This document shows positions 1 to 9,242 of a stretch of DNA of 64,000 nucleotides, in pieces. Positions within the stretch are counted from its first letter, which is position 1, and each line of letters opens with the position of its first letter. The notes beneath the pieces were generated by a model that ran no database searches, had not been told where the DNA came from, and saw nothing but the letters and a program-made list of their open reading frames with translations. The position numbers and the translations under genes were made by a program. Source of the DNA: Streptococcus tangpeifui (GTDB lineage Bacteria; Bacillota; Bacilli; Lactobacillales; Streptococcaceae); the NCBI RefSeq assembly GCF_011038795.1, contig NZ_JAAKDU010000004.1, positions 62,001 to 126,000 on the forward strand, in the 5' to 3' direction.

Positions 1-494
1 CAGTCTATAGTAAATTTCATTCGGACATCATCAGCTCTGCAATAACACCTGCTGTATTATTTTCGTGTAATTGTTCCTCTGATTATTAATCTAATCTGTA
101 GGGCAATAATGATAACGCCAGTATCGAACAGAGGTTTACTAGGTGATTGAGGGCCAGGATAGAGGAACAGTCGAGTCAATCATGGAACAAATCAGTCAGG
201 AATTGGATGACCTTTGCGCTGGGACATTTGAAGCTTTTTTTTGATGCGGAAGGGTATCATCAGGGTTATTTAAACACCTTAAAACCACCAGTGTATGGAT
301 AAACTGGTGGTTGTTATTGGTTTAGTATCTGCGGAACAAAACTGACTAAACTCACTAGTAAAAGAGTTTGAGATCCCTTTATACGTAAGCTTCAGAGATT
401 ACACTATTTTGTAGGTGGGGCGAGGCTATCATGGCTGCCTGTCCCAAACTTATCATTAATAACCTTAAATCCTAATAATACGGTATTATCAAAG
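1..494. other. Left-edge non-coding stretch with decayed coding remnant and repeat fragment
   Basis: No intact gene is visible. Around 140-300 the plus strand reads as protein-like sequence (…GTVESIMEQISQ…, then, after a one-base shift, …DAEGYHQGYL…), which suggests a frameshifted gene remnant whose family I do not recognise. A hairpin ACCACCAGT/ACTGGTGGT at 284-311 is a probable terminator. Positions 378-451 carry the end module of the intergenic repeat family found elsewhere in the window, including the GTAAGCTTCAGAGATTAC hairpin and the ATCATGGCT motif. That module lies just downstream of the galactitol operon. Confidence 0.5.
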
Positions 495-1562
495 CTAGGA
501 AAGTTCTTCTGGGTTAGAAGCAATCAAAACTTTTAATTCTTTTCCTGCCATCATGGCTTCGAAAGCATCTCGCCAATGCTCTAAATCATAAACAGCCGTC
601 ACCATTTTTTCAGTATTAATAGCTCCCTTGCTTTCTAGATGGATTGCAATATCCCAATCAAAAGGATTTTGGGAACGTGAACCAATATAATTAACCTCAT
701 GCTGAATAATTGTCCGTTGGTCCATCTCATTTAAATCTTTTGCAAACAGTCCGACCTGTTGGAGAGTGCCTCCCTTTTTCAGCAACGGAAAGGCAGCGTT
801 AACAGCTTGTATAGCACCTGAACAATCGTATACGATATCTAGCCCGACGCCATTGGTAGCTTTCTTAACGATTGACTCTAAATCTTCTTTTTGCGTATTT
901 ACAACAATATCTGCTCCTAGCTCCTTCGCAATTTGTAGGCGATCTTCATCCTTTGTCGTACCTGATACAATTGTAAAAGCGCCAATCTCCTTCGCAATCT
1001 GTAAGGAAAGAAGTCCCATTGGTCCAGGGCCAATAATCAAGATACTATTATGCAAGGTTAGTGGAGTCTTTTGATACATCGCATGAACACAGGAAGCTAA
1101 TGGTTCTGACATGGCAGCCAATTGATAACTCACATTATCTGGCAAAATATGAACACTTTCTTCCCTCGTTAGTACATAATTAGCCATGCTACCAAAAGCT
1201 TTCGTCCCTATACCTGATCTATTTTCACAGAGATTATACTCTTTATTTCGGCAATAGATACACTTACCACATGTGTCAAAAGTCGTTTCACTTGTTACTC
1301 GATCTCCAACTTTCACTGTTGTAACATCTTCCCCTACAGCAACAACCTGACCGGAAAATTCGTGACCTAGAACTAGGGGTGTCACAGCATTTTTATATTC
1401 TCCTTTAAAAGTATGAATATCTGTACCACAAATACCAGTGTAAGCCACTTTCATTAAGACACGATCCCCGTAAACTTCCGGAACATCTATTTCTTCAAGT
1501 GACATGTGATCATAACCTGGTTCTGATTTTAATACAGCTTTCATTTTTTTAGCAATACTCAT
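495..1562 (-). CDS. gatD: Zinc-dependent sugar-phosphate dehydrogenase, probably galactitol-1-phosphate 5-dehydrogenase
   Basis: 355-residue medium-chain dehydrogenase. Catalytic zinc ligands Cys45, His67 and Glu68 are present in GICGTD and LGHE. The structural zinc lobe has Cys98, Cys101, Cys104 and Cys112. A Rossmann motif IGPGPMG (about 175-181) binds the nicotinamide cofactor. As the last gene of the galactitol PTS operon, 68 nt after gatC, it most likely oxidises imported galactitol-1-phosphate to tagatose-6-phosphate in the cytoplasm; the later tagatose enzymes are not in this window. The family also includes sorbitol/iditol dehydrogenases, so the substrate call rests on the neighbours. 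An AGGAGG-type site precedes the ATG. Confidence 0.85.
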   Translation of the reverse strand: MSIAKKMKAVLKSEPGYDHMSLEEIDVPEVYGDRVLMKVAYTGICGTDIHTFKGEYKNAVTPLVLGHEFSGQVVAVGEDVTTVKVGDRVTSETTFDTCGKCIYCRNKEYNLCENRSGIGTKAFGSMANYVLTREESVHILPDNVSYQLAAMSEPLASCVHAMYQKTPLTLHNSILIIGPGPMGLLSLQIAKEIGAFTIVSGTTKDEDRLQIAKELGADIVVNTQKEDLESIVKKATNGVGLDIVYDCSGAIQAVNAAFPLLKKGGTLQQVGLFAKDLNEMDQRTIIQHEVNYIGSRSQNPFDWDIAIHLESKGAINTEKMVTAVYDLEHWRDAFEAMMAGKELKVLIASNPEELS

Positions 1563-1630
1563 TTTGATTCCTCCATAATTTAAACAATATTTCTCAACTT
1601 AACTAGCAGCTTCTAATAAAGATTAAGCTA

Positions 1631-2902
1631 TCAGCCAACTAGTGACTTTAGTAATTGTGACAATTTCAAGAAAATCCAATTTAAAACATTACCACCTGTA
1701 TCAAAGTTAGAAACTTGAGCAGCGCCTTTAGGGAACTTAACAATACCTTCGGACATGTGGGTTAGCGCCGGAGCAAAATCTGTTGCCATCCACAGAGCCA
1801 GAGTAATAACCACTGTCAAAGAAATAACCGAATGAAGAATGTTACCCTTGCGTGTTGGTACAACTAAGGCTGCAAAAAATGGAATGGTTGCTAAATCGGC
1901 AAATGGGAGTACCCGATTCCCTGGTAAAATGATTGCGATGAACAAGGTGATAGGCACCATTAAGAGACCTGTAGACAGGGCAGCTGGTGAGCCCGTTGCC
2001 AAAGCGGCATCCATTCCCAAGAAAATTTCACGGCCTTCATAACGTTTTTGCAACATGGCTTGCGCAGCTTCCTGAATAGGAATCAATCCTTCCATCAAGA
2101 TTTTTACCATCCGTGGCAGGATAAACATGACAGCTCCCATGGCCATCCCTGTTTGCAGGGTCTTCGTAATATCGTAGCCCCCCAGCAAGGATAGGACGAT
2201 ACCAATAATTATCCCCATAATCATTGGTTCTCCAAAGATACCAAATCTCTTTTGAATAGCTTCAGGTTCTACATGCCAATTTTTGATACCTGGAATCTTA
2301 CTGACTAGCCAAGCAACTGGAATACCAATCAAGCCATATCCCTGTGCAGAACCGGTGGTAAAGGCTACCCCTTCTAATCCATAATATTCTTGAACATAAG
2401 GGGCGGTTTTATCAGCGACAATTTGAACAATAATGGTATAGGCAACACCACAAAGGATTCCCCAGAAGAAATTACCTGTAACGACATAACCCGTTGCGGC
2501 CGCAGCACTCATATGCCAATAGTTCCAAATATCAATATTTAATGTCTTTGTCCACTTGAAGGCTAACATTACCAAGTTAACAATTAAGATAACCGGAATC
2601 ATCACTGCGGCAATTGGCTGAGCCCATGTCGCAGCTGATACTGCGGGCCAGCCGGCATCAACAACCGTTAAATTAAGACCCATCCGTTCGACCATTGCCT
2701 GAGCCGCTGGCCCAACATTGTCAGATAACAATCCCAATACAAGATTGATCCCTAACATCCCAATACCTACGGTTAAGCCTGAGGTAATAGCCTTTTTCAC
2801 AGGTACTCTAAAGACCATTGCCAATATGAAAATAATAATGGGAAGGACTACACTGGATCCCATATTTAGAATACCTTGAACTATATTTGTTAATGTACTC
2901 AT
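1631..2902 (-). CDS. gatC: PTS galactitol transporter subunit IIC
   Basis: 423-residue polytopic membrane protein, the sugar-translocating channel of a galactitol-type PTS. It is full length for the GatC family, with multiple hydrophobic segments starting near residue 13 and typical family sequence around the TGNFFWG and GSAQGYGLIG stretches. It works with the IIA and IIB proteins encoded immediately upstream to import galactitol and phosphorylate it. The gene lies 39 nt after gatB and has a good AGGAGGA ribosome site. Specificity could be for another polyol, but GatC similarity and the adjacent dehydrogenase favour galactitol. Confidence 0.9.
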   Translation of the reverse strand: MSTLTNIVQGILNMGSSVVLPIIIFILAMVFRVPVKKAITSGLTVGIGMLGINLVLGLLSDNVGPAAQAMVERMGLNLTVVDAGWPAVSAATWAQPIAAVMIPVILIVNLVMLAFKWTKTLNIDIWNYWHMSAAAATGYVVTGNFFWGILCGVAYTIIVQIVADKTAPYVQEYYGLEGVAFTTGSAQGYGLIGIPVAWLVSKIPGIKNWHVEPEAIQKRFGIFGEPMIMGIIIGIVLSLLGGYDITKTLQTGMAMGAVMFILPRMVKILMEGLIPIQEAAQAMLQKRYEGREIFLGMDAALATGSPAALSTGLLMVPITLFIAIILPGNRVLPFADLATIPFFAALVVPTRKGNILHSVISLTVVITLALWMATDFAPALTHMSEGIVKFPKGAAQVSNFDTGGNVLNWIFLKLSQLLKSLVG

Positions 2903-2941
2903 AATTTTCCTCCTCTTAGGATTTTAAAGATACAATCGCAT

Positions 2942-3241
2942 TTAGCTCCCTGCTTGAATTTGTTTAACTGTACTCAAAATTTCTTCTTCTGCTTTTGCCT
3001 GATTAATTCCTGTTAAGAAGGACATTGCCTTGATAGCAGGAATATCGTACGTTGTCGGAAGCATGGTCGTAGTGATTAACATGTCATAATCATTTTGAAG
3101 TGAGGATGCTTCGGCGATTTTTATTTGTCGAAATTCTGCATCAATCTGATGATTTGCAAAAAGATCTTCAATTTTTTTCATGACTACTGTTGAAGTTGCA
3201 ATTCCAGCTCCACAAGCCACCAATACTTTTACCTTTGCCAT
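2942..3241 (-). CDS. gatB: PTS galactitol transporter subunit IIB
   Basis: 99-residue cytoplasmic phosphocarrier. The phosphorylatable cysteine is Cys10 in the P-loop-like motif VACGAGIATST, typical of GatB/SgaB-type IIB proteins. It takes phosphate from the His of IIA and passes it to the polyol bound by IIC. It sits between gatA (15 nt gap) and gatC (39 nt gap) in one transcription unit. Confidence 0.92.
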   Translation of the reverse strand: MAKVKVLVACGAGIATSTVVMKKIEDLFANHQIDAEFRQIKIAEASSLQNDYDMLITTTMLPTTYDIPAIKAMSFLTGINQAKAEEEILSTVKQIQAGS

Positions 3242-3256
3242 AGTTGTTAACTCCTT

Positions 3257-3733
3257 TTATAAATTATTAGTTTTTACAATTTTTAGTATTTCTTCTGCAG
3301 AAGTTGCTGCTACTATTTGAAATAATAACTTTTCATTTTGCAGTAATCCCATTAATGATTGAAGCATTTCCAGTTGCTTATGCGGCTGATTCAGCCCTAA
3401 AACAAATACAATACTTGCTGGAACGGACTGAGAAGGATCTTCCATACTCTTAAAAATAGTTGGGCTTTGATTGACCACTACTGCGACAAACTCGTTGAGA
3501 ATGCATTCAGCATCTGTGTGGGGAATAGCAACACCAATATTTTCCAATTGGATTCCTGTAGGAAAATTTGCTTCTCTATCCATAACACGAGGAAGAAAGT
3601 CTTCCCTAACATTTCCCAGCTTCAGCGCTACGTTAGAAATAGTTTCAAATAAATCCGTACTCGCCTTAAATGATTGACCAGTAAAAATCAAACGCTCATC
3701 TAGATAATCTAATAATTTTATATTTTCAGACAT
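3257..3733 (-). CDS. gatA: PTS galactitol transporter subunit IIA
   Basis: 158-residue IIA of the fructose/mannitol/galactitol superfamily (PTS_EIIA_2 fold). The active-site histidine is His72 in NIGVAIPHTD. It accepts phosphate from HPr and donates it to GatB. It is the first structural gene after the regulator (28 nt gap), preceded by AAGGAGG. Confidence 0.92.
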   Translation of the reverse strand: MSENIKLLDYLDERLIFTGQSFKASTDLFETISNVALKLGNVREDFLPRVMDREANFPTGIQLENIGVAIPHTDAECILNEFVAVVVNQSPTIFKSMEDPSQSVPASIVFVLGLNQPHKQLEMLQSLMGLLQNEKLLFQIVAATSAEEILKIVKTNNL

Positions 3734-3761
3734 TGATAACCTCCTTTAATGATTAACGCTT

Positions 3762-5711
3762 TTATTCAAAGAGTCGTTTAGCAAACTCTTCCTTACTCTT
3801 ACTAGACTTTAATTTGTCAATATATTGAACATTACTAATTCTCGAATACAAACTAATCAAAGCATTTTTATACACCTGTTCATCATCCTCTGAAATAGCT
3901 ATAAGGATAATAACACTGACTAAATTTTGTCCCCATTTCATGGGCTTGTCTAATGTCATTGTCACCAGATGTGAATTTTTTACAACACTAGGATCGGCAT
4001 GGGGAAGAGCGACACCAGTATATACGCTCGTACTCCCTAATTTTTCACGTGACAAAACTGATTTGAGAATAGACCTAGCCGCTTGCTTTTGGGGAAAAGC
4101 TAAATGAATCATCTTCTTAATAGCTTCTTCTACCGTTTTGCAAGACTGCTGGATAATCACATTATTGTTGAGCAAATCTAAAATAATTTTTTTAGACACA
4201 TCTTCCCTGTTTTGTACAGATAAGTATGACGCTAAAGATGATCGATTCGTCTCAGTCAGTTTGTTATAAGCTTTTTGAATTTCTTCTCGCTCAATATCGG
4301 TTACAATAGGACTGACGAGGATATAGGGCTTGGGCGTTTCTCCCAATTCAACTGAACTGATAATCAAGTCAGCATCTTCAATAGCTGATTGCTTTAATTT
4401 TCTCCAATCAACACTAATCAATCTGTCAAATCCCGACACTAGCTTTTTAACTGAATTGATGATTAATTCTGAAGTGGCTAAGCCATGGGGACAGATAATG
4501 TAAATATTGAGGGGTTTACTAATTTTCTCAACCGCAATCTCAAAATAGATGGTTAAAAAGGCAATCTCAGCGTCAATAATTTTAATGGCATACTGCTTAG
4601 AGATGATTCTGGAAGCCAGCCAAACAATATTATAAAGAGCGCTGTATTTTGACTTTATCTCCTCTGTAATTTGATTTTTTATATTAATGTCATTTCGCAA
4701 CCTAAAAATCATCGGCTGAATATGATTTTCTAAGGTCCTTAAAAGATGCTCATCCTTGGTAAAATCAACGCCAGATAATTGGCTAACCTTATCAATAAAT
4801 TGCTTAACAGTTTCTGAGACTTCCATATAGGACTGCGGTTTAGCTTCATAGCCCACTGACAGTATGGTTAAACAGATACTGCGTATTTCAGAAGACTCTA
4901 ACATCTGTATCGGTATGTCTGTTACCTTGCTAAGCAGGTCACCAGCAATGATATAAACTTCATATTGGCATAAGTTTTTTATCAAGAATTTAGGCTCCTC
5001 TTGGAGCATGTGATGTCCACTTTTATAGCGACAACTACTGATTAGGAGATCCAGTATCAGGTAAACCCGATAAGAGTCATTAATCATAAATTGATATTTT
5101 GATTCTGAATCATTAATATAATGGTCGATATTCTCCACTAACTCACTATCAAAGAACCGTTCTAGACAACTAAGTCTACTCTCCCTATTTTCTAGGTCGA
5201 AATGCTGAATCAAATAGTTTCTTAGAAATTTCCTGACATCTTCTTCATTTACATACTTTAACGAAATCTCTCCGTTTCTTTTCACAAAACCTAGGTTATA
5301 TTTTGCAATCTTTTTTTCCAGTTTCTCTATATCCCTGCGAGTCGAGGCTTCACTAACAAAATGGCTGATCGACCAGTCTGCAATTTCTACCTTTTCAGAA
5401 TAGAGAATCACCTTCTTTAAAAAATCGCATTCTCTTTGGAATTGGCTAGCTTCTTCCGACTGAGTCAAACGGCTGGATTCAATATAGTGGGCAAGCAGTT
5501 CCATCTTTTTAGGCTCGACTACTAATCGAATCCCTCTTCTGGGTCTTTTTTCAATTTCAATTCCAAAAGGAGATAGTTCATCATTGATTACAGCAATATC
5601 CGTGTAAATCGTTTTCGTTGAGATCCCATACCTAGCAGACAAGTCGCTAGCCGTGATATAGTCCTCAATAGACAGCAAGTATCTGAGTGTTTCGACCTGC
5701 CTGATGTTCAT
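3762..5711 (-). CDS. PRD-containing BglG/MtlR-type transcriptional activator of the galactitol operon
   Basis: 649 residues with the modular order of PTS-controlled activators: an N-terminal winged HTH (residues about 6-60), a second HTH-like region, two PRD domains (about 180-390), a GatB-like IIB domain (near IYIICPHGLATSEL) and a C-terminal IIA-like domain with histidine motif GVALPHAD. Phosphorylation by HPr and the gat enzymes would tell it whether galactitol is present. I start it at the ATG 7 nt after AAGGAGG; a GTG two codons earlier lies too close to that site. It heads the operon and so probably autoregulates. A cre box lies in its promoter. Confidence 0.85.
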   Translation of the reverse strand: MNIRQVETLRYLLSIEDYITASDLSARYGISTKTIYTDIAVINDELSPFGIEIEKRPRRGIRLVVEPKKMELLAHYIESSRLTQSEEASQFQRECDFLKKVILYSEKVEIADWSISHFVSEASTRRDIEKLEKKIAKYNLGFVKRNGEISLKYVNEEDVRKFLRNYLIQHFDLENRESRLSCLERFFDSELVENIDHYINDSESKYQFMINDSYRVYLILDLLISSCRYKSGHHMLQEEPKFLIKNLCQYEVYIIAGDLLSKVTDIPIQMLESSEIRSICLTILSVGYEAKPQSYMEVSETVKQFIDKVSQLSGVDFTKDEHLLRTLENHIQPMIFRLRNDINIKNQITEEIKSKYSALYNIVWLASRIISKQYAIKIIDAEIAFLTIYFEIAVEKISKPLNIYIICPHGLATSELIINSVKKLVSGFDRLISVDWRKLKQSAIEDADLIISSVELGETPKPYILVSPIVTDIEREEIQKAYNKLTETNRSSLASYLSVQNREDVSKKIILDLLNNNVIIQQSCKTVEEAIKKMIHLAFPQKQAARSILKSVLSREKLGSTSVYTGVALPHADPSVVKNSHLVTMTLDKPMKWGQNLVSVIILIAISEDDEQVYKNALISLYSRISNVQYIDKLKSSKSKEEFAKRLFE

Positions 5712-5736
5712 TTTCACACCTCCTTTTCACAACGAC

Positions 5737-5764
5737 ATTATAATATAAGCGCTTTCATAATCAA
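5737..5764 (-). promoter_or_regulatory. gat operon promoter with embedded cre box
   Basis: Read on the minus strand, TTGATT (5759-5764) and TATAAT (5737-5742) are 16 bp apart. The spacer is almost filled by TGAAAGCGCTTATA (5744-5757), a close match to the CcpA-binding cre consensus. Binding there would block polymerase, giving glucose repression of the galactitol genes. Confidence 0.75.
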
Positions 5765-5878
5765 AATCAACTTCCTTCCATATTAATGTGGAAGTCGTGC
5801 TATTTATCTACTGTGATTTTGGGTCAAACCATTGATAATACTGGTTTTTACCGCTGCTGCATCCGTGTGATTGATTCA

Positions 5879-5918
5879 TGAAAGCGCTTTTGACTTCTCC
5901 TATTGTTAGTGATATATT
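5879..5918 (+). promoter_or_regulatory. xfp promoter with overlapping cre box
   Basis: TTGACT (5890-5895) and TATATT (5913-5918) have a 17 bp spacer, about 43 nt upstream of the phosphoketolase ATG. The cre-like TGAAAGCGCTTTTG (5879-5892) overlaps the -35 element, predicting repression by CcpA. It faces the similarly cre-controlled gat promoter about 115 bp away. Confidence 0.72.
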
Positions 5919-5960
5919 CTACCTGTGAAAAATAAAACAATTAACTCTAGGAGGTTTATT

Positions 5961-8345
5961 ATGAATACAAATTTTGATTCTAGTGACTATCTTAATAAGG
6001 TAGATGCTTGGTGGCGGGCTGCCAACTATATTTCTGCAGCGCAAATGTACCTTAAAGATAATCCACTTCTGAGGCGAGAGGTTGCTGCAGAAGACTTGAA
6101 ATCACACCCAATTGGACACTGGGGAACCGTGCCTGGACAGAACTTTATCTATGCCCATTTACTTCGTTCAATCAACAAGTATGATTTGGATATGTTCTAC
6201 ATTGAAGGTCCTGGTCACGGCGGTCAGGTTATGGTATCCAACTCCTATCTCGATGGGAGCTACACCGAATTAAATCCTCAGATTTCACAGACTGAGGAAG
6301 GCTTGAAGCAGCTGTGCAAGATCTTTTCCTTCCCTGGCGGAATTGCTTCACATGCAGCTCCTGAAACACCAGGCTCTATTCATGAGGGTGGTGAATTGGG
6401 TTATGCTCTGTCCCACGCTACGGGTGCTGTTTTGGATAATCCCAATGTCATTGCAGCAACTGTTATTGGTGATGGCGAAAGTGAAACGGGACCGCTCATG
6501 GCAGGATGGTTGTCAAACACCTTTATCAATCCTGTCAATGATGGTGCGGTACTCCCTATCCATTTCTTGAATGGCGGTAAAATTCATAATCCAACCATTT
6601 TTGAACGCAAATCTGATGATGAATTGAAGGCTTTCTTTACCGGACTTGGCTGGAAGCCAATTTTTGCTGATGTTACGGCATTTGCTAACGACCATGCAGC
6701 CGCTCACAAATTATTTGCTGCAAAATTAGATGAAGCTATTGAAGAAATTAAAAATATCCAAACTCAAGCTCGTAAAGGTTCAGCTGATGAAGCTACAATG
6801 CCTGCTTGGCCAGTCATTGTAGCGCGCATTCCTAAGGGCTGGACTGGTCCTAAATCTTGGAACGGTGCCCCAATTGAAGGCGGCTGGCGAGCTCACCAAG
6901 TTCCAATTCCAGTAGACTCTCATCACATGGAACATGTCGATGCCCTGCTTGACTGGCTGAAATCCTACCAACCAGAAGAACTCTTTGATGCTCAAGGCCG
7001 TCTAAGGTCAGAGATTGCAGCTCTTTCTCCAAAGGGCAATCGCCGTATGTCCATGAATCCCATTACAAATGCCGGTGTCATCAAGCCACTGGATACAGCT
7101 GATTGGAAAAAACGGGCATTTGATATACAGACGCCGGGAGAAATCGTTGCACAAGACATGATTGAATTTGGTAAGTATGCGGCTGACTTAGTTGAAGCTA
7201 ATTCTGATAATTTCCGTATTTTTGGTCCAGATGAATCCAAATCCAACCGTCTTAATGAAGTATTTACGAAAACCAACCGTCAGTGGATGGGACGTCGCGA
7301 TCCATCCTATGATGAATGGCTCTCTCCTGCTGGTCGGGTTATTGATTCTCAACTTTCTGAACACCAAGCAGAAGGTTTCCTAGAAGGCTACGTCTTAACA
7401 GGTCGTCATGGATTCTTTGCCTCTTATGAGTCCTTCTTGCGTGTTGTCGATACCATGATTACCCAACACTTCAAATGGCTCCGTAAGTCAAAAACTCACA
7501 CGACTTGGCGGAAAAATTATCCATCCCTCAACTTGATTGCTACATCAACTGTCTTCCAACAAGACCATAATGGTTATACCCACCAAGATCCAGGTGTTTT
7601 GACACACTTGTCTGAAAAGACACCTGAATACATCCGCGAATATCTACCTGCTGATACCAATAGCCTATTGGCTGTTATGGATAAAGCCTTCAAGGACGAA
7701 GATAAAATTAATTTGATTGTCACGTCAAAACATCCGCGTCCACAATTCTATTCTGTAGAAGAGGCCAGTGAACTAGTAGATAAAGGCTATAAAGTTATTG
7801 ATTGGGCATCGACCGTTTCAGCAAATGAAGAACCTGATGTTGTCTTTGCAGCTGCAGGAACTGAACCAAACTTAGAAGCTTTGGCAGCAATCTCTATCCT
7901 GCACAAGACATTCCCAAGCCTTAAGATTCGCTTTGTGAATGTAGTGGATATTCTCAAGCTTCGTCACCCAGATGTTGATTCACGTGGTCTGTCCGATGAA
8001 GAATTTGATAAGGTGTTTACCACAGATAAGCCTGTCATTTTTGCCTTCCATGCCTATGAAGGAATGATTCGCGATCTTTTCTTCCAACGTCATAACCATA
8101 ACCTCCATGTCCATGGTTATCGTGAAAATGGAGATATTACAACACCATTTGATATGCGAGTTATGTCTGAACTTGATCGCTTCCATCTGGCGCAAGATGC
8201 AGCTCTCACCACTTTAGGTGAGAAAGCACAAGAGTTTTCTGCTAAAATGGATGAAACTGTTGCTTACCATAAGGATTACATTCGTGAACATGGCGATGAT
8301 ATTCCGGAAGTTCAAAACTGGCAATGGGAAAATCTTGACAAGTAG
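5961..8345 (+). CDS. xfp: Xylulose-5-phosphate/fructose-6-phosphate phosphoketolase
   Basis: 794-residue thiamine-diphosphate enzyme of usual family length. It splits xylulose-5-phosphate (and often fructose-6-phosphate) with phosphate into acetyl-phosphate plus a shorter sugar phosphate. Family hallmarks include GHWGT, GPGHGG, the ThDP-binding GDGESETG with a downstream Asn-containing stretch, and the C-terminal [17 protein letters not shown]. The start is the ATG 6 nt after TCTAGGAGG; an in-frame upstream GTG adds 12 unlikely residues. It is divergent from the galactitol operon and is one of two phosphoketolases in this window. The long paralog at 11587-13950 is closely similar throughout. 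The acetyl-phosphate would yield ATP through acetate kinase. Confidence 0.95.
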   Translation: MNTNFDSSDYLNKVDAWWRAANYISAAQMYLKDNPLLRREVAAEDLKSHPIGHWGTVPGQNFIYAHLLRSINKYDLDMFYIEGPGHGGQVMVSNSYLDGSYTELNPQISQTEEGLKQLCKIFSFPGGIASHAAPETPGSIHEGGELGYALSHATGAVLDNPNVIAATVIGDGESETGPLMAGWLSNTFINPVNDGAVLPIHFLNGGKIHNPTIFERKSDDELKAFFTGLGWKPIFADVTAFANDHAAAHKLFAAKLDEAIEEIKNIQTQARKGSADEATMPAWPVIVARIPKGWTGPKSWNGAPIEGGWRAHQVPIPVDSHHMEHVDALLDWLKSYQPEELFDAQGRLRSEIAALSPKGNRRMSMNPITNAGVIKPLDTADWKKRAFDIQTPGEIVAQDMIEFGKYAADLVEANSDNFRIFGPDESKSNRLNEVFTKTNRQWMGRRDPSYDEWLSPAGRVIDSQLSEHQAEGFLEGYVLTGRHGFFASYESFLRVVDTMITQHFKWLRKSKTHTTWRKNYPSLNLIATSTVFQQDHNGYTHQDPGVLTHLSEKTPEYIREYLPADTNSLLAVMDKAFKDEDKINLIVTSKHPRPQFYSVEEASELVDKGYKVIDWASTVSANEEPDVVFAAAGTEPNLEALAAISILHKTFPSLKIRFVNVVDILKLRHPDVDSRGLSDEEFDKVFTTDKPVIFAFHAYEGMIRDLFFQRHNHNLHVHGYRENGDITTPFDMRVMSELDRFHLAQDAALTTLGEKAQEFSAKMDETVAYHKDYIREHGDDIPEVQNWQWENLDK

Positions 8346-8490
8346 AAGTTCTTGTATTGGATAGGACAGGTCCCAGTAACACACTGGTCAGTACCCTATC
8401 ATCAAGAAAAACTTCTATTAACTCTGGTCCTTTCTCAGTAAACGCTGCTTAATGGATAGCGTTTAAAGTGGAAGCTTGAAGCCTTGTTAG

Positions 8491-8520
8491 CCACCAGCTT
8501 AGAGCTGGTGGTTTTCTTGT
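8491..8520 (+). terminator. xfp rho-independent terminator
   Basis: Perfect stem CCACCAGCT / AGCTGGTGG with a 3-nt loop, followed by TTTTCTTGTTTTT. It lies 145 nt after the xfp stop codon. Confidence 0.8.
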
Positions 8521-8565
8521 TTTTCTCTTTGAAAAAACTGGTTTGAAGCCCTAACAGAAGAGGCT

Positions 8566-9003
8566 GGACCAAAACTCGTCTAGTATCCTTCTTTTGGAAT
8601 AAACCCTCGGAGCAATGGTTGGAAGCAAAACTTGTTGGCTACGCCAAGAAATCTTATCTTTACACAGTTTATTAGGTACTTTAGTACCAATCAACTGTGC
8701 GGAGGTGGGCTAAAAAGCTCTGGGAGAGCTTTTTAATCGAGAAATAAAGCTTGCAAAGCAAGTGTCAAAATGCTCCAGTGGACTTTGACAGACCGCCAAA
8801 GCCTGCCACCTAAAAATAAGAAAGTGGCAGAGACCTGAGCATTAAAATGGGCGAGCGAAGAAAATCAAAATCATGATTTTATCACGATTTACTGATTTTT
8901 TATACGTAATCTTCAGAGATTACAATATTTTGTGGGTGTGGGCTAAGCTATCATGGCTGTTTGTCCCACTCTCTACTGATTGAGTCCCACTCTCGGTTCC
9001 GCC
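8566..9003. repeat. Intergenic mosaic repeat, copy 2 (long form)
   Basis: This gene-free stretch between xfp and the MATE gene holds a long copy of the repeat family. It contains the AACTGTGCGGAGGTGGG module, a block around CACCTAAAAATAAGAAAGTGGCAGAG, the ATCACGATTTACTGATT stretch, the GTAATCTTCAGAGATTAC hairpin, and GTCCCACTCTC ends (the last one doubled). The blocks recur near 32.6, 47.2, 53.2, 59.0 and 60.9 kb. No transposase or other coding sequence is visible in it. Confidence 0.8.
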
Positions 9004-9079
9004 CCATTCTCTTTTTTGCAGCTTTGTCCACCCTGATGCTTGCACTGTAGCAGGAGCTACTGAACTTTTTTGACTACTA

Positions 9080-9111
9080 AAAAAACTCGGTCTAGTTAAA
9101 ACCGAGTTTTG
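9080..9111. terminator. Bidirectional terminator downstream of the MATE gene
   Basis: AAAAACTCGGT / ACCGAGTTTT hairpin with an A-run on one side and T-run on the other, so it can act in either direction between the xfp side and the end of the MATE gene. Confidence 0.7.
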
Positions 9112-9242
9112 ATAATAGCCATAAGTCCGTACAGAAGATTGATAGTTTCTCTTAAAAACAGCTCTCAGGACTTATCCAGACTAAATATGAATTGCCGTTG
9201 AGGAGATAAAGAAGATTAACATTAACGATAACGTCTCTCCTA

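Noticed and set aside
8566..9003. Repeat family as an insertion sequence
   Set aside because: No transposase frame is present in any copy, and modules are shuffled rather than colinear; better described as a non-coding repeat.
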